Source: Trichocoleus desertorum NBK24 (GTDB taxonomy: Bacteria; Cyanobacteriota; Cyanobacteriia; FACHB-46). Taken from it: DNA of 64,000 bases. Location of the stretch: the NCBI RefSeq assembly GCF_030409055.1, contig NZ_CP116619.1, positions 467,628-531,627 on the forward strand, given 5' to 3'. Made by a program: the position numbers and the translations under genes. Shown here piece after piece: positions 25,269-33,970 of the stretch. Position 1 is the stretch's first letter. Every line of letters begins with the position of its first letter. The notes below the pieces were generated by a model. That model was given only the letters and a program-made list of their open reading frames with translations, was not told the origin of the DNA and did no database searches.

Positions 25269-26129
25269 ATGAGTCAATCTAAAGAATTACAACCCCCCCA
25301 ACATCAAAATCAACAGCCTGGTATCGAATCTGAGATGACTCCTAGACCTCAGTTTGATGATTCTAAATATCGGGGCAGTGGCAAATTGCAAGGAAAAGTC
25401 GCTCTGATTACTGGTGGAGATAGCGGCATTGGTCGCGCTGTAGCCGTGTTCTACGCCAAAGAAGGCGCGGATGTTGCACTCGTTTATCTTAATGAGCATC
25501 AAGATGCCGAAGATACCAAGCGCCGAGTCGAAGCAGAGGGCAGACGCTGCATCACCTTTGCGGGTGACATTGGCGACGAGCAATTCTGCAAGGAAGCTGT
25601 CCAACAAACGGTGCAGCAACTAGGCTACCTCGACATTCTGGTAAACAATGCAGCTGAACAACATCCCCAGCAAAGCATTGAAGACATCACGGCGGAGCAA
25701 CTGGAGCGCACCTTCCGCACTAATATCTTCAGCATGTTCTTTTTGACCAAAGCGGCCTTGCCTCACCTCAAAGAAGGTAGTGCCATCATCAATACCACTT
25801 CGGTCACAGCTTACAAAGGTAATCAGCAACTGCTAGATTACTCTTCTACCAAGGGCGCGATCGTTGCCTTTACCCGCTCTCTGTCCCAGTCTCTAGTGGA
25901 GAAGGGCATTCGGGTAAATGGTGTTGCCCCTGGCCCCATCTGGACTCCTCTGATTCCTGCTACTTTCCCAGAAGACAAAGTCAAGAGCTTTGGCGCTCAA
26001 GTACCGATGCAGCGGGCTGGACAACCAGAAGAAGTTGCACCCAGTTATGTCTTCCTCGCATCCGACGACTCCTCTTATATGTCCGGGCAAATTCTACATC
26101 CCAACGGTGGCGAAGTTGTCGGTGGTTAA
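25269..26129 (+). CDS. SDR family oxidoreductase (stress-type, long N-terminus)
   Basis: A 286-residue short-chain dehydrogenase of the group with an N-terminal tail, found in bacterial general-stress proteins. A Gln/Pro-rich tail (residues 1-40) precedes the Rossmann fold: TGGDSGIG cofactor loop (about 49-56), NNAA (about 127), catalytic Ser in INTTSVTAY and YSSTK (Tyr and Lys, about 192-196), and GVAPGPIWTPLIP. The segment following the second strand (VYLNEHQDAEDTKRRVE) lacks an acidic end to the strand, which would favour NADP(H). The substrate is unknown. Two strong terminators lie downstream, so it is probably monocistronic. Confidence 0.9.
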   Translation: MSQSKELQPPQHQNQQPGIESEMTPRPQFDDSKYRGSGKLQGKVALITGGDSGIGRAVAVFYAKEGADVALVYLNEHQDAEDTKRRVEAEGRRCITFAGDIGDEQFCKEAVQQTVQQLGYLDILVNNAAEQHPQQSIEDITAEQLERTFRTNIFSMFFLTKAALPHLKEGSAIINTTSVTAYKGNQQLLDYSSTKGAIVAFTRSLSQSLVEKGIRVNGVAPGPIWTPLIPATFPEDKVKSFGAQVPMQRAGQPEEVAPSYVFLASDDSSYMSGQILHPNGGEVVGG

Positions 26130-26258
26130 AAAGCTCTAAGCCAAATCGTTTGTGTCCTGGTTTACCAAACAACGTTACGGCAATTTCTGGCTTGGGTCAG
26201 AAGTGGATCTAATTCAGCCACAGTAGTCTATTCAAAGCGATTCAGTGTCATTAGAGTC

Positions 26259-26318
26259 AAACCTGGGAGTTTAGGCCAGATGCGCCACCTACTTCAGAAA
26301 ACTCCCAGGTTTCTTTTT
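26259..26318 (+). terminator. Rho-independent terminator after the SDR gene
   Basis: A perfect 14-bp stem, AAACCTGGGAGTTT (26259-26272) with AAACTCCCAGGTTT (26299-26312), is followed by CTTTTTT. The loop is 26 nt. Confidence 0.85.
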
Positions 26319-26373
26319 TGCCGAAACTAGAGTTTCTGCTGTCAGTAGTTTTTACTTCAATCTAATCCCATTC

Positions 26374-26408
26374 TGCTCCCTCCAGGTTCTGGTCAAGGGA
26401 GCATTTTT
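26374..26408 (+). terminator. Second terminator in tandem
   Basis: TGCTCCCT (26374-26381) pairs with AGGGAGCA (26396-26403) and is followed by five T residues. It is a backup terminator about 60 bp after the first. Confidence 0.8.
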
Positions 26409-26472
26409 ATGTTTTTCCTCTGAAGGCTATCAGCACACCTAGGAGGCATAAAACAAGTATCCAAAGCAATAC

Positions 26473-26505
26473 ACCTAAATTCCGATAGGATAACCGGATT
26501 TAGGT
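26473..26505. repeat. Third inverted repeat before the TPR gene
   Basis: ACCTAAATTCCG (26473-26484) pairs with CGGATTTAGGT (26495-26505) with one bulged T and a 10-nt loop. There is no T-run. It may be part of the regulatory region of the gene at 26716, or a decayed terminator. Confidence 0.5.
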
Positions 26506-26715
26506 CTTGCCATATCCAATCCTCCTATGCCAAACTGCTATTGAAAATTGAATTACGGTATCTCGACCAAGTTACTGTACTTTAATAAATTTTTGACAGC
26601 ATGCCTCAGCGATGAGGCCATCTTGCACAAAAAATAGCCGTCTAAACGAGAGTTTTGTGAGCAGAACCCTCACTCACGGTGATGCAATTGTTTTTTTAAT
26701 TGAGAAGGATAAGTG

Positions 26716-28065
26716 ATGCTAAAGGATGCTCAAGGACTGGATGTTACTACCGCTTCGACTGAGGCGATCGCAGCCATTGATCAATTTATTGATCAATCCC
26801 TCAGCTACGGTAGACAAGCAGAATTTGCCATTCTCCAAGCCGTGGGCGCGGATCCTGCTTGTGCGATCGCCCATGCCTTCGCAGCAGCTTACTATCTTTC
26901 TCAAGAGAGCGCTGCTGCCTGGGAGCAAGCCACTCCTTACCTCAGAGCTGCCATCCAACATCAGTCAAAAGCTACGCGGCGAGAGCAACAGTGGGTAAGG
27001 GCAGTCGTTGCTTGGGCGAGAGGCGATATTGACCAAGCGATCGCTATCCATGAATTGCTTACTACTAAATACCCACAAGATCTCCTTTCGGTGCAGCAAG
27101 GCCAGTACCACTACTTTTATCAGGGAGATCAGGCAGGGCTGCTTCAGATTGCTGAGAATGTATTACCTGCCAATTCTGGGCATCTCCATCTGCATTATCT
27201 TTACGGCATGATTGCTTTTGGCCTGGAGCAGTGCCACCGCCTCTCAGAAGCAGAAGTAATGGGACGAAAAGCTACCGAAATGAATCGCCATGACCCTTGG
27301 GCACATCATGCGGTCGCTCATGTGCTGGAAACTCAAGGCCGCGTCGAGGAAGGAATTGCTTGGATGGAGGGCTTGGCGGATACCTGGGAAAACTGCAATT
27401 CTATGCTCTATACCCACAACTGGTGGCATATTGCTCTCTATTATCTCGAACGCCAGGATTTCTCTACTGTACTGCGTCTCTACGACACGAAAGTTTGGGG
27501 GCGATCGCGCCCAGACTCTCCTAAAGACCAGGTAGGAGCGATCGCGCTGCTACTACGGTTAGAGCTACGCGGGGTTGAGGTTGGTGGAACTCGTTGGCAA
27601 GAGTTAGCGAGTCATCTCTCTCCTCGAATTCATGAACACGCGCTCCCATTCCAAGACTTGCACTATGTCTATGCCTTAGCTCGCACCCATCAGCAGGATT
27701 GGGTACAAGAAATGCTGCAAAGTATGGAGGCTCATGCTCACCGGATTAAACCCGCCCTACAACAGCCCTGGATAGAGATCGCATTGCCTGCGGCCCAAGG
27801 GATGGTGGCTCATGCCCAGCAAGATTGGCAACAAGCGATCGCTCTGCTGCGGCCAGTATTATCCCGACTAGGAGCGATCGGAGGAAGTCATGCTCAGCGG
27901 GAGTTGTTTGAGCAAGTTTATGCAGATGCCTTGAAGCAGGCTGAAAAACATCAAGATATTCATGCCTTCTCCCGAAAGCAGCGTTCCTTTCAGCAGAACG
28001 GCACTTCTGGGCCAAGAATCACCGCTATCCACGATCATCAGAGTTTAACTGCAAAAGTGAGCTAG
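26716..28065 (+). CDS. TTC38-like tetratricopeptide repeat protein
   Basis: A 449-residue all-helical protein resembling the tetratricopeptide repeat protein 38 family. It is built from degenerate TPR pairs (ALFQ-type helices such as RREQQWVRAVVAWARGDIDQAIAIHELL and GHLHLHYLYGMIAFGLEQC). The family-typical WAHHAVAHVLETQGRVEEGIAW and NSMLYTHNWWHIALYYLE are present. TPR folds act as protein-binding scaffolds, and the partner is unknown. The ATG at 26716 with AAGGA upstream is preferred over the adjacent GTG at 26713. It is tail-to-tail with, and overlaps by 41 bp, the PhnD-like gene. No signal peptide is seen. Confidence 0.82.
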   Translation: MLKDAQGLDVTTASTEAIAAIDQFIDQSLSYGRQAEFAILQAVGADPACAIAHAFAAAYYLSQESAAAWEQATPYLRAAIQHQSKATRREQQWVRAVVAWARGDIDQAIAIHELLTTKYPQDLLSVQQGQYHYFYQGDQAGLLQIAENVLPANSGHLHLHYLYGMIAFGLEQCHRLSEAEVMGRKATEMNRHDPWAHHAVAHVLETQGRVEEGIAWMEGLADTWENCNSMLYTHNWWHIALYYLERQDFSTVLRLYDTKVWGRSRPDSPKDQVGAIALLLRLELRGVEVGGTRWQELASHLSPRIHEHALPFQDLHYVYALARTHQQDWVQEMLQSMEAHAHRIKPALQQPWIEIALPAAQGMVAHAQQDWQQAIALLRPVLSRLGAIGGSHAQRELFEQVYADALKQAEKHQDIHAFSRKQRSFQQNGTSGPRITAIHDHQSLTAKVS

Positions 28066-28906
28066 CCTGGGCAGTGGTAAATGCGCTGCCAATGACTTCA
28101 TAACCAGCTTGTAATGTGGCTTCATACTGAAGGGCGATCGCTTCATAATCAGCAGATTTCACAGCTACATAACCCTGAATTTGGGCTTGTTGCATAACTA
28201 ATTGCAACTCTGGATCGGGTTGGAGCAGAGCAGCCTGTAGCTGTTGGAGTAGATCTGTGCCAAGGTGCTGAGCTGCAACGATGGGTGGGATAGGACAAGG
28301 ACCAAGAGACTCTATCACCCGCAAATGTTCGCTCAACTCTGGAAAGCTTTGTAACTCCTGCTCTAACACAGTGCTGTCGATCGCGGCACAATCTGCCAAC
28401 CCCTCTGCAACCCAACGCATCGAGCGTTGGTGAGAACCAGAAGCTAGCACTTGACCGAAGAAATCTGTAGGATATCCATCTTGCTTTAATTTTTGCCGCA
28501 CTAAGTTATAGCCACTATTGGAACCCAAATCGTTGTAACACAGGGTTTTACCCGCTAATTCTGCAAAGCTGGTGATATCACTGGCAGCAGGCACAACCAC
28601 ATCCGAGAAATAAATGGGACGACTATGGTAGCGGACAGCTTGCATTACAGGAGCCGCGATCGCCTGGAGTTGTTGAGGATAGCAGCGGTGGTAACGAATA
28701 AACGGCAAACCGCAGATAAAAGCAAGATCGAGTTGGTCATGCAGCAATAGCGGATCTTCTAGCGGGTCAAACTCGGCTTGGCTAATCTCTGTCTCTACTG
28801 CCAACTTGCGCCCCAAATAAGCCGCGATCGCTTGGTAAAACCAAAACATATTTGGAGCTAGGTAAGAAACCAACCGCAATTGCCCAGAAGCCATACTAGA
28901 AGCCAT
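28025..28906 (-). CDS. PhnD/SsuA/transferrin-type substrate-binding protein
   Basis: A 293-residue periplasmic-binding-fold protein of the PhnD type. It has RLVSYLAPNMFWFYQAIAAYLGRKL, then DLAFICGLPFIRYHR (about residues 60-74), DVVVPAASDITSFAELAGKTLCYNDLGSNSGYNLVR and VASGSHQRSMRWVAEGLADCAAIDSTVLEQ. These correspond to the ligand-cleft segments of phosphonate or phosphite binding proteins. No signal peptide or lipobox is seen and no permease or ATPase gene is adjacent, so it may be a cytoplasmic or orphan sensor-type member. The start is at 28906, with another Met at 28894. Its 3' end overlaps the convergent TPR gene by 41 bp. Confidence 0.8.
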   Translation of the reverse strand: MASSMASGQLRLVSYLAPNMFWFYQAIAAYLGRKLAVETEISQAEFDPLEDPLLLHDQLDLAFICGLPFIRYHRCYPQQLQAIAAPVMQAVRYHSRPIYFSDVVVPAASDITSFAELAGKTLCYNDLGSNSGYNLVRQKLKQDGYPTDFFGQVLASGSHQRSMRWVAEGLADCAAIDSTVLEQELQSFPELSEHLRVIESLGPCPIPPIVAAQHLGTDLLQQLQAALLQPDPELQLVMQQAQIQGYVAVKSADYEAIALQYEATLQAGYEVIGSAFTTAQASSLLQLNSDDRG

Positions 28907-29027
28907 AGGAACTTTACTAAATCCAGCAAAAAAGGTTAGCGATCGCCCTCCCCTTAAAACAGCTTAAAGGCAAAGCGATCGCAGTTTAATTTAGGCTAGT
29001 TGACTTAAGGGCAATCAGGCAAGCTCG

Positions 29028-29534
29028 TTAAACAATTTGACGTAGAAAGTCAATTTGCTGACTAAATTCTAGAGGTTGGAGAGAAGAAACAATCTCTTGA
29101 GCCCCAGGAGACAGTTGTGTAGTAGCCGCTGTCGAAATAGCGTCTCTATCTAACTCTTGAGCTAGGCGATACCAGAAGGCCAAGCGAGCATTTTGGTCTA
29201 GAGATTGATATTGGCTCAGAGGGTCTTTGATGCCACCAGGAATCAGTTCCAATAAAGCCTTACTGGGATGGGGGTCAAGCGCAGCTTCATCGTGACCAGC
29301 CTGTTGGCTAGAAAACACGTCGCGGATAAATTGCAATTGGTCTTCCGATCGCAGATCTTTGACATGCTTCACAAGTTGGCTGATTTCGTTAGAGGAAGTC
29401 ACACCGGAACTTGGAAAAGAGATGGAATTTCCTAGCTCGGTGTAAAGGTAAGCCAAGGCAGCAATTTGTTGATCAACCTCAAGGCGCTGAAAAGATTTCA
29501 GGGTTTGCGCGGTATTGGTATTTGCAGATGTCAT
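29028..29534 (-). CDS. Orange carotenoid protein N-terminal-domain homologue (helical carotenoid protein-like)
   Basis: A 168-residue all-helical protein matching only the N-terminal (Carot_N) domain of orange carotenoid protein. Key matches are VDQQIAALAYLYTELGNSI (equivalent to the Tyr44 region), DQLQFIRDV, LAFWYRLAQELDRDAI (equivalent to the Trp110 region) and SLQPLEFSQQIDFLRQIV at the C-terminus. Stand-alone N-domains (HCPs) bind keto-carotenoids and can quench phycobilisome excitation or singlet oxygen. The position equivalent to OCP Trp41 appears to be Ala, and an insert (SSQQAGHDEAALDPHPSKALLE) lies in the middle. Pigment binding is therefore uncertain. The ATG at 29534 is chosen. It is divergent from psaK. 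Confidence 0.8.
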   Translation of the reverse strand: MTSANTNTAQTLKSFQRLEVDQQIAALAYLYTELGNSISFPSSGVTSSNEISQLVKHVKDLRSEDQLQFIRDVFSSQQAGHDEAALDPHPSKALLELIPGGIKDPLSQYQSLDQNARLAFWYRLAQELDRDAISTAATTQLSPGAQEIVSSLQPLEFSQQIDFLRQIV

Positions 29535-29812
29535 AAGAGATGTCCAAAACAATAATCTCACACCCGCATCCTAAACACCCTAAGCCCAGGTAACGCCTAT
29601 ATAAAGACGGAAGCTAAGTTTTGTTAACGACAATAATAAATCCTTCGTCAGGCTGAGGTGCGATCGCCAATACAACGGGACTATGAATCCTAGTGATATT
29701 CTGGCCCAAAATTAGTCAACTTCCTACTTCAACTACATTAGGTAGATGGCTAAAGCGTCCGGTTGATGTTGATCATATTCATACATTGTCTCACCAAGTA
29801 GGAGAAAGCATC

Positions 29813-30097
29813 TTGATTCATTCTATGTTGCTGTCAGCAGTCCCCGCTGCTACGTCCCAAGACCCCACTGCTTTATGGAACTGGCAAGGCACCCCTATCA
29901 TGATTGGTTGCTGCCTACTGGCTCTGTTTATTGCCAGCCGCACCGTCCGCTTTCCCAAAGTTGGGCCTAAGATGCCTCTCGGCCCCTTCTCTGGTCTACT
30001 AAACAATATGAGCGTGGGTACCTTCTTAGGAGCGATGAGCTTCGGCCACATTTTGGGAGTTTTAGCAATTTTACTCAGCTCTAGCTGGCTCAAATAA
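29813..30097 (+). CDS. psaK: Photosystem I subunit PsaK
   Basis: A PsaK-type peripheral photosystem I subunit with two membrane helices: TPIMIGCCLLALFIASRTV and SVGTFLGAMSFGHILGVLAILL. The conserved loop is RFPKVGPKMPLGPFSGLLNN and the C-terminal helix has the typical SFGHILG. PsaK binds antenna chlorophylls at the edge of PSI and is involved in state transitions. I favour the TTG at 29813, with AGGAG 8 nt upstream. The ATG at 29825 is the alternative and gives an N-terminus MLLSAVPAA like other PsaK proteins. A longer frame to 29693 looks like leader. A bidirectional terminator follows. Confidence 0.88.
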   Translation: MIHSMLLSAVPAATSQDPTALWNWQGTPIMIGCCLLALFIASRTVRFPKVGPKMPLGPFSGLLNNMSVGTFLGAMSFGHILGVLAILLSSSWLK

Positions 30098-30141
30098 AAA
30101 TAGCAACTCTAAAAATTTGTCGCAAATTATCTATTAAACCA

Positions 30142-30174
30142 AAAGAGGGATATGGTGTCGTCATATCCCTCTTT
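30142..30174. terminator. Bidirectional terminator between psaK and the FMN reductase gene
   Basis: A perfect 13-bp stem, AAAGAGGGATATG (30142-30154) with CATATCCCTCTTT (30162-30174), has a 7-nt loop. A residues on one side and T residues on the other suit termination from both strands. Confidence 0.85.
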
Positions 30175-30205
30175 CTAATGGAAGCTTCTTTTAGCCGCTG
30201 TTACC

Positions 30206-30787
30206 TTAACTTTGCAGTTTTTGCAGTAGATGAGTAACCTTAGCACCGAGTTGCTCAACGCTGTCCTGTTGTTGGCTATCTTTTAAGCTGCCATCTGGGT
30301 TAAATGCTTCATGAGCCTTGGCGATCGCAATTTGATCGGGAATGACCAAAACTCGGATATTAGACAGGATACTGCGAACATGAACTAAGCCTCTCAGCCC
30401 CCCTAAACCGCCCGTAGACGCACTCATAATTGCAGCTACTTTATCTGTAAAGGCCGCTAGGGGAGGCTCACCAGGAGCGGAGCGAGAAGCCCAGTCGATC
30501 GCATTTTTGAGTACACCAGAGATAGAACTGTTGTATTCCGGAGAAGCAATCAGCAGCCCCTGATGAGCCACCATGATCTCCTTGAATTTCAAAGCATTCG
30601 CAGGAGTTCCTTCAGCCGCCTCCAGATCCTCATCATAAAGCGGCATCGGCAAATCGCGCAGATCTAGGAATGTAACTTCTGCGCCCGCATTCCGCGCGCC
30701 TGTAGCTGCAACTTTAACCAGAGTTTTGTTGTAAGAATTGGTTCGGGTACTGCCCGCAAAAGCCAAAATCTTGGGTGAATCAGCCAT
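30206..30787 (-). CDS. NAD(P)H-dependent FMN reductase
   Basis: A 193-residue flavodoxin-fold reductase. It has the FMN phosphate loop AGSTRTNSYNKTL (about residues 11-23), the flavin-binding SPEYNSSISGVLKNAIDW (about 82-99) and STGGLGGLRGLVHVRSIL (about 118-135). This is the FMN_red family (ArsH/chromate or azo reductase-like), which reduces quinones, metals or azo compounds using NAD(P)H. The precise substrate cannot be assigned. The GSTR-SxN and PEYNxSxxGxLKNAxDW signatures are intact. It is probably monocistronic, with a terminator on its 3' side. Confidence 0.9.
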   Translation of the reverse strand: MADSPKILAFAGSTRTNSYNKTLVKVAATGARNAGAEVTFLDLRDLPMPLYDEDLEAAEGTPANALKFKEIMVAHQGLLIASPEYNSSISGVLKNAIDWASRSAPGEPPLAAFTDKVAAIMSASTGGLGGLRGLVHVRSILSNIRVLVIPDQIAIAKAHEAFNPDGSLKDSQQQDSVEQLGAKVTHLLQKLQS

Positions 30788-30977
30788 AAAAATTGATTTC
30801 CAAATACATCTTTGCGAAAAAACAAAGCGGCGATCGCAGTTGAGTGAGCTTTATCCAGTGTCTTTAAGCACAACCTTAAGCACAAAACGCGATCGCCAGG
30901 TTTCAAGTCTTATGCTAGAAATGAAAGTTGGCGATCGCGTTACTCTTAAATCACCCTAGTCAAGCCATTGAGAGCAA

Positions 30978-31712
30978 CTAGGCAGCACCCAAATAATCTG
31001 CTAAAGCCTCAGACCCACCAATTAATTTGCCATCAATAAATACTTGAGGGACAGTAGTTCCCCCAGCCATCGCTCGTAATGAGCGTGTAGTGGCATCTTT
31101 GCCCACCACAATTTCTTCATAAGTAAGTCCGCGCTCCTGCAACATCTCTTTGGCACGCGCACAGAAAGGACAACCTTCTTTAGTAAATAAGGAGACGCAT
31201 TCAGGCTTCTTAGCTTGGGGGTTGATGTAGTTGAGCATCGTATCGGCATCGGATACCTTGAAAGGATCTCCTGGCTCCTCTGGCTCAATAAACATCTTTT
31301 CAATGACACCATCCTTGACCAGCATGGAATAGCGCCAAGACCGCTTACCGAAACCCAGGTCAGCCTTGTCAACTAACATACCCATGCCTTCGGTAAACTC
31401 GCCGTTACCATCTGGAATGAGTGTAATATTACTGGCCTCTTGGTCTTTAGCCCATTCATTCATCACGAACGTATCATTGACAGAAAGGCAGAGAATGCTG
31501 TCTACACCATTTTTCTTAAAAGTTGGGGCCAGTTCGTTGTAGCCAGGTAGATGAGTGGAGGAACAAGTTGGGGTGAATGCACCGGGTAAAGAAAAAACAA
31601 TCACCGTCTTACCCGCAAACAAATCAGCAGTAGTAATATCGACCCACTGATTGTCCCGCCGCACTCGGAAGGTAACATCAGGAACTCTTTGGCCTTCTCG
31701 ATTAGGCAACAT
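30978..31712 (-). CDS. Peroxiredoxin-glutaredoxin fusion (Prx5-Grx hybrid)
   Basis: A 244-residue two-domain thiol peroxidase. The peroxiredoxin domain (1-165) has the peroxidatic Cys in [16 protein letters not shown] (about residue 50). The glutaredoxin domain (about 170-244) has the redox pair in [17 protein letters not shown] (CPFC) and the glutathione-site [18 protein letters not shown]. Hybrid Prx5/Grx enzymes reduce peroxides with glutathione in one polypeptide. The domains are complete and in the usual order. It sits near the FMN reductase in a redox-related stretch, with its own leader of about 245 bp before the divergent regulator gene. Confidence 0.93.
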   Translation of the reverse strand: MLPNREGQRVPDVTFRVRRDNQWVDITTADLFAGKTVIVFSLPGAFTPTCSSTHLPGYNELAPTFKKNGVDSILCLSVNDTFVMNEWAKDQEASNITLIPDGNGEFTEGMGMLVDKADLGFGKRSWRYSMLVKDGVIEKMFIEPEEPGDPFKVSDADTMLNYINPQAKKPECVSLFTKEGCPFCARAKEMLQERGLTYEEIVVGKDATTRSLRAMAGGTTVPQVFIDGKLIGGSEALADYLGAA

Positions 31713-31957
31713 GAATTTAACTCCTCAGCTTGTTTCGGATGCGAAGTTTTGCACCCCGTGGCTACCTAAAGCGTACTCATTATGAGTATGGCTGTCAATA
31801 CACCCGGAGCATCTTGCTTGAGGCGAGCTGAGAATACCGAAGGCGTTATAGGGCAGCTCTGTTGGGCCAGCATCACTCAGTCAGGTGAATCAACAGGGGG
31901 AAGTGCAAAATTGAAGCCGATGCTTACACTAGGGCTGTATTGTCACAAGATCTATTT

Positions 31958-32611
31958 ATGAATGCCACTACCGCATCGTCAACTCTACGGGTTTTGATTA
32001 TTGAAGATGACCCCATGATGCAGTTAGGCTTGGAGCAGTCCTTGCAAGCTGACCCGACATGTATCGTTGTAGGACAGGCAGAAGATGGTTATTTAGGCGT
32101 AGAGGCAGCACTGAGACTCAAGCCAGACCTGATTATTATGGACATTGGTCTGCCCCGACTTGATGGCATTGCTGCCACCCAAAAAATTAAGGCGGTACTG
32201 CCTGAGGTCAGGGTGGTCATGCTCACCTCTCACACGGCAGAAACAGAAATCATTGCGGCGCTCTCTAGTGGAGCAGATGCCTACTGTATTAAGGGTGCAA
32301 GTGTAGACCGATTACAAGCAGCGATCGCAGCAGCTCAAGAGGGAGCCACCTACCTCGATCCCCAAATTGCCCGTCGCGTGATCGATCACCTCAAGCCTCC
32401 CACGCTCAACAGCGGCATTAGTCAACTGTCTGAACGCGAACTGGAAGTCTTGAAGCTAATGGTAGAAGGACTGAGCAACCCTGAAATCGCTGCCAAGCTT
32501 TACCTAAGTCCCAACACGATCAAAACTCATGTTCGAGGCATCATGAACAAGCTATCCGTAGATGATCGCGTGCAAGCCGCAGTAGTCGCTTTGCGGTCTG
32601 GATTGGTTTAA
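31958..32611 (+). CDS. NarL/LuxR-type response regulator
   Basis: A 217-residue regulator. The receiver domain (VLIIEDDPMMQLGLEQSL acidic pair) has the phospho-acceptor Asp in PDLIIMDIGLPRLDGI and the switch Thr/Lys regions VVMLTSHT and YCIKGAS. The C-terminal LuxR helix-turn-helix reads LSERELEVLKLMVEGLSNPEIAAKLYLSPNTIKTHVRGIMNKLSV. The ATG at 31958 gives a normal N-terminus; a TTG at 31940 is possible. The two kinase genes at 32620-36094 are convergent with it and are candidate partners by proximity. It resembles the second regulator at 41132. Confidence 0.9.
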   Translation: MNATTASSTLRVLIIEDDPMMQLGLEQSLQADPTCIVVGQAEDGYLGVEAALRLKPDLIIMDIGLPRLDGIAATQKIKAVLPEVRVVMLTSHTAETEIIAALSSGADAYCIKGASVDRLQAAIAAAQEGATYLDPQIARRVIDHLKPPTLNSGISQLSERELEVLKLMVEGLSNPEIAAKLYLSPNTIKTHVRGIMNKLSVDDRVQAAVVALRSGLV

Positions 32612-32619
32612 GCCTCAGA

Positions 32620-33603
32620 CTAACTCGCTAGTCGAGTCGGGGAATTACAAGAAGCAACCGTTGTGGCGAGAGGCAGCGTAAACCAAATAATAGAACCTGG
32701 TTGGGTATTGATCACTCCAATTTCACCCCCATGCGCTTGGATGATCTGCTGGCACAGGTGCAGTTGCACTCCCAAACTCGTAGAACAGCAAGCATGAGGC
32801 GATCGCACTTGCAATTCAAAAAAGCGATCGCATTCCCCAACTTCCCAACCCAATCCATCATCTTGGAGCGTACAGCGTAGCATTCCAGGCTCAACCTCAG
32901 ACGCTAGAGTCAAATGCAACCCAGGTGGATTGTGCTGCAAGGTAGCCGTCATCAAATGTGAGATCACCCGTTGAATTTGGTTAGCATCGGCCAGAACGGG
33001 CGGCAAACTCACCGGAATCTGAGCTGTAATACTCGCTTGGTTGGTGCTCAAGAGGGGTGCTACATCCTGCAAGATAGTTTGACCAAGGGTTGAGAACTCT
33101 ACAGGTTCCGTTTGCAGCGTCACAGTTTGCTCTGCTGTAGCGTAAGTTTCGAGCAAGGCACTAATGGCACCCAATTGGCGATCGCTGGCTTGCACCATCC
33201 GCTCCACTCTAGAACGAGCGATCGTCACTGTTTCGCTATTTTGGTTGAGTAAGTTTTTCAGCACCATCAGAGCACCCATGAGAAAAGGGCGCAGATCATG
33301 CTCCATCACATGAAACAGTACAGCTTGAAGCTGCCGCACTTCCTGGAGTTCAGCATAGGCAATTTGCAGCAACTCCTCTGTCTCATCTAATGCTTCTGGT
33401 AATGCTTCTGGCGCGGTATTTGTTGTCGCTTGTGGAGTAGTGAACTTAGTTTCGGGCTGATTGTGGTGCCCTACCGCTCCTTGCAGCTTCAATAGATTCT
33501 GAGTGGAGCTAGGGTCGGAGAGAAGTTGTTGCAATTGGGAGAAAGCTGCTTCATCACGACAGCAATTTCGTAAAGCCTGTAGGTAGTCCACATCAGAAGT
33601 CAT
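32620..33603 (-). CDS. Divergent histidine-kinase-like protein with degenerate N-box
   Basis: A 327-residue soluble protein related to the C-terminal half of the neighbouring kinase at 33971. The HisKA-like helix retains His in FHVMEHDLRPFLMGALMVL (His about 102). In the ATPase domain the N-box reads VISHLMTATLQHNPP, where the usual Mg-binding Asn is replaced by Thr. DDGLGW is kept, but the ATP-lid GxGLGL is replaced by STSLGVQLHLC. It could be a phosphotransfer scaffold or a pseudokinase. The start at 33603 is chosen; the longer frame to 33726 adds an unlikely leader. It is convergent with the regulator at 31958, with only about 8 bp between the ends. Confidence 0.8.
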   Translation of the reverse strand: MTSDVDYLQALRNCCRDEAAFSQLQQLLSDPSSTQNLLKLQGAVGHHNQPETKFTTPQATTNTAPEALPEALDETEELLQIAYAELQEVRQLQAVLFHVMEHDLRPFLMGALMVLKNLLNQNSETVTIARSRVERMVQASDRQLGAISALLETYATAEQTVTLQTEPVEFSTLGQTILQDVAPLLSTNQASITAQIPVSLPPVLADANQIQRVISHLMTATLQHNPPGLHLTLASEVEPGMLRCTLQDDGLGWEVGECDRFFELQVRSPHACCSTSLGVQLHLCQQIIQAHGGEIGVINTQPGSIIWFTLPLATTVASCNSPTRLAS

Positions 33604-33970
33604 AGCTGGATTCTTATAGAGTTTATTTTGGAGATACAAAGACAACCGAGCGAATAGATAGGAATAGATAGACCGTGGCTTGGCAGCACTGGTCTGCAAC
33701 AGTTTGAGGTGAGCAATCCCAAGCAAGCTCTGGCTAATAGTCAGCTTGGGGATGCCTCAACCCGGATGAGACTTGTTTCAACAGGCCGTTGCTTTAAGCT
33801 AGCGAGAGGTTGAACCAGTAGGTATTAGTAAGAAGACTGATTCTTGGGATTCTTTGCGGAATGGGCTTGTGAGCAGGTGTAGCTGATCCCAAACTTGTTA
33901 GGTTCAAAGCACCATAGTTTTATCCTAGGTGGAGGTAGGGCGATCGCACCTCGCTCACATGACTCACCCA

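Noticed and set aside
32620-33603. Considered a frameshifted pseudogene of the neighbouring kinase
   Set aside because: The frame is continuous and motif changes are substitutions, so it is a divergent protein rather than a broken copy.
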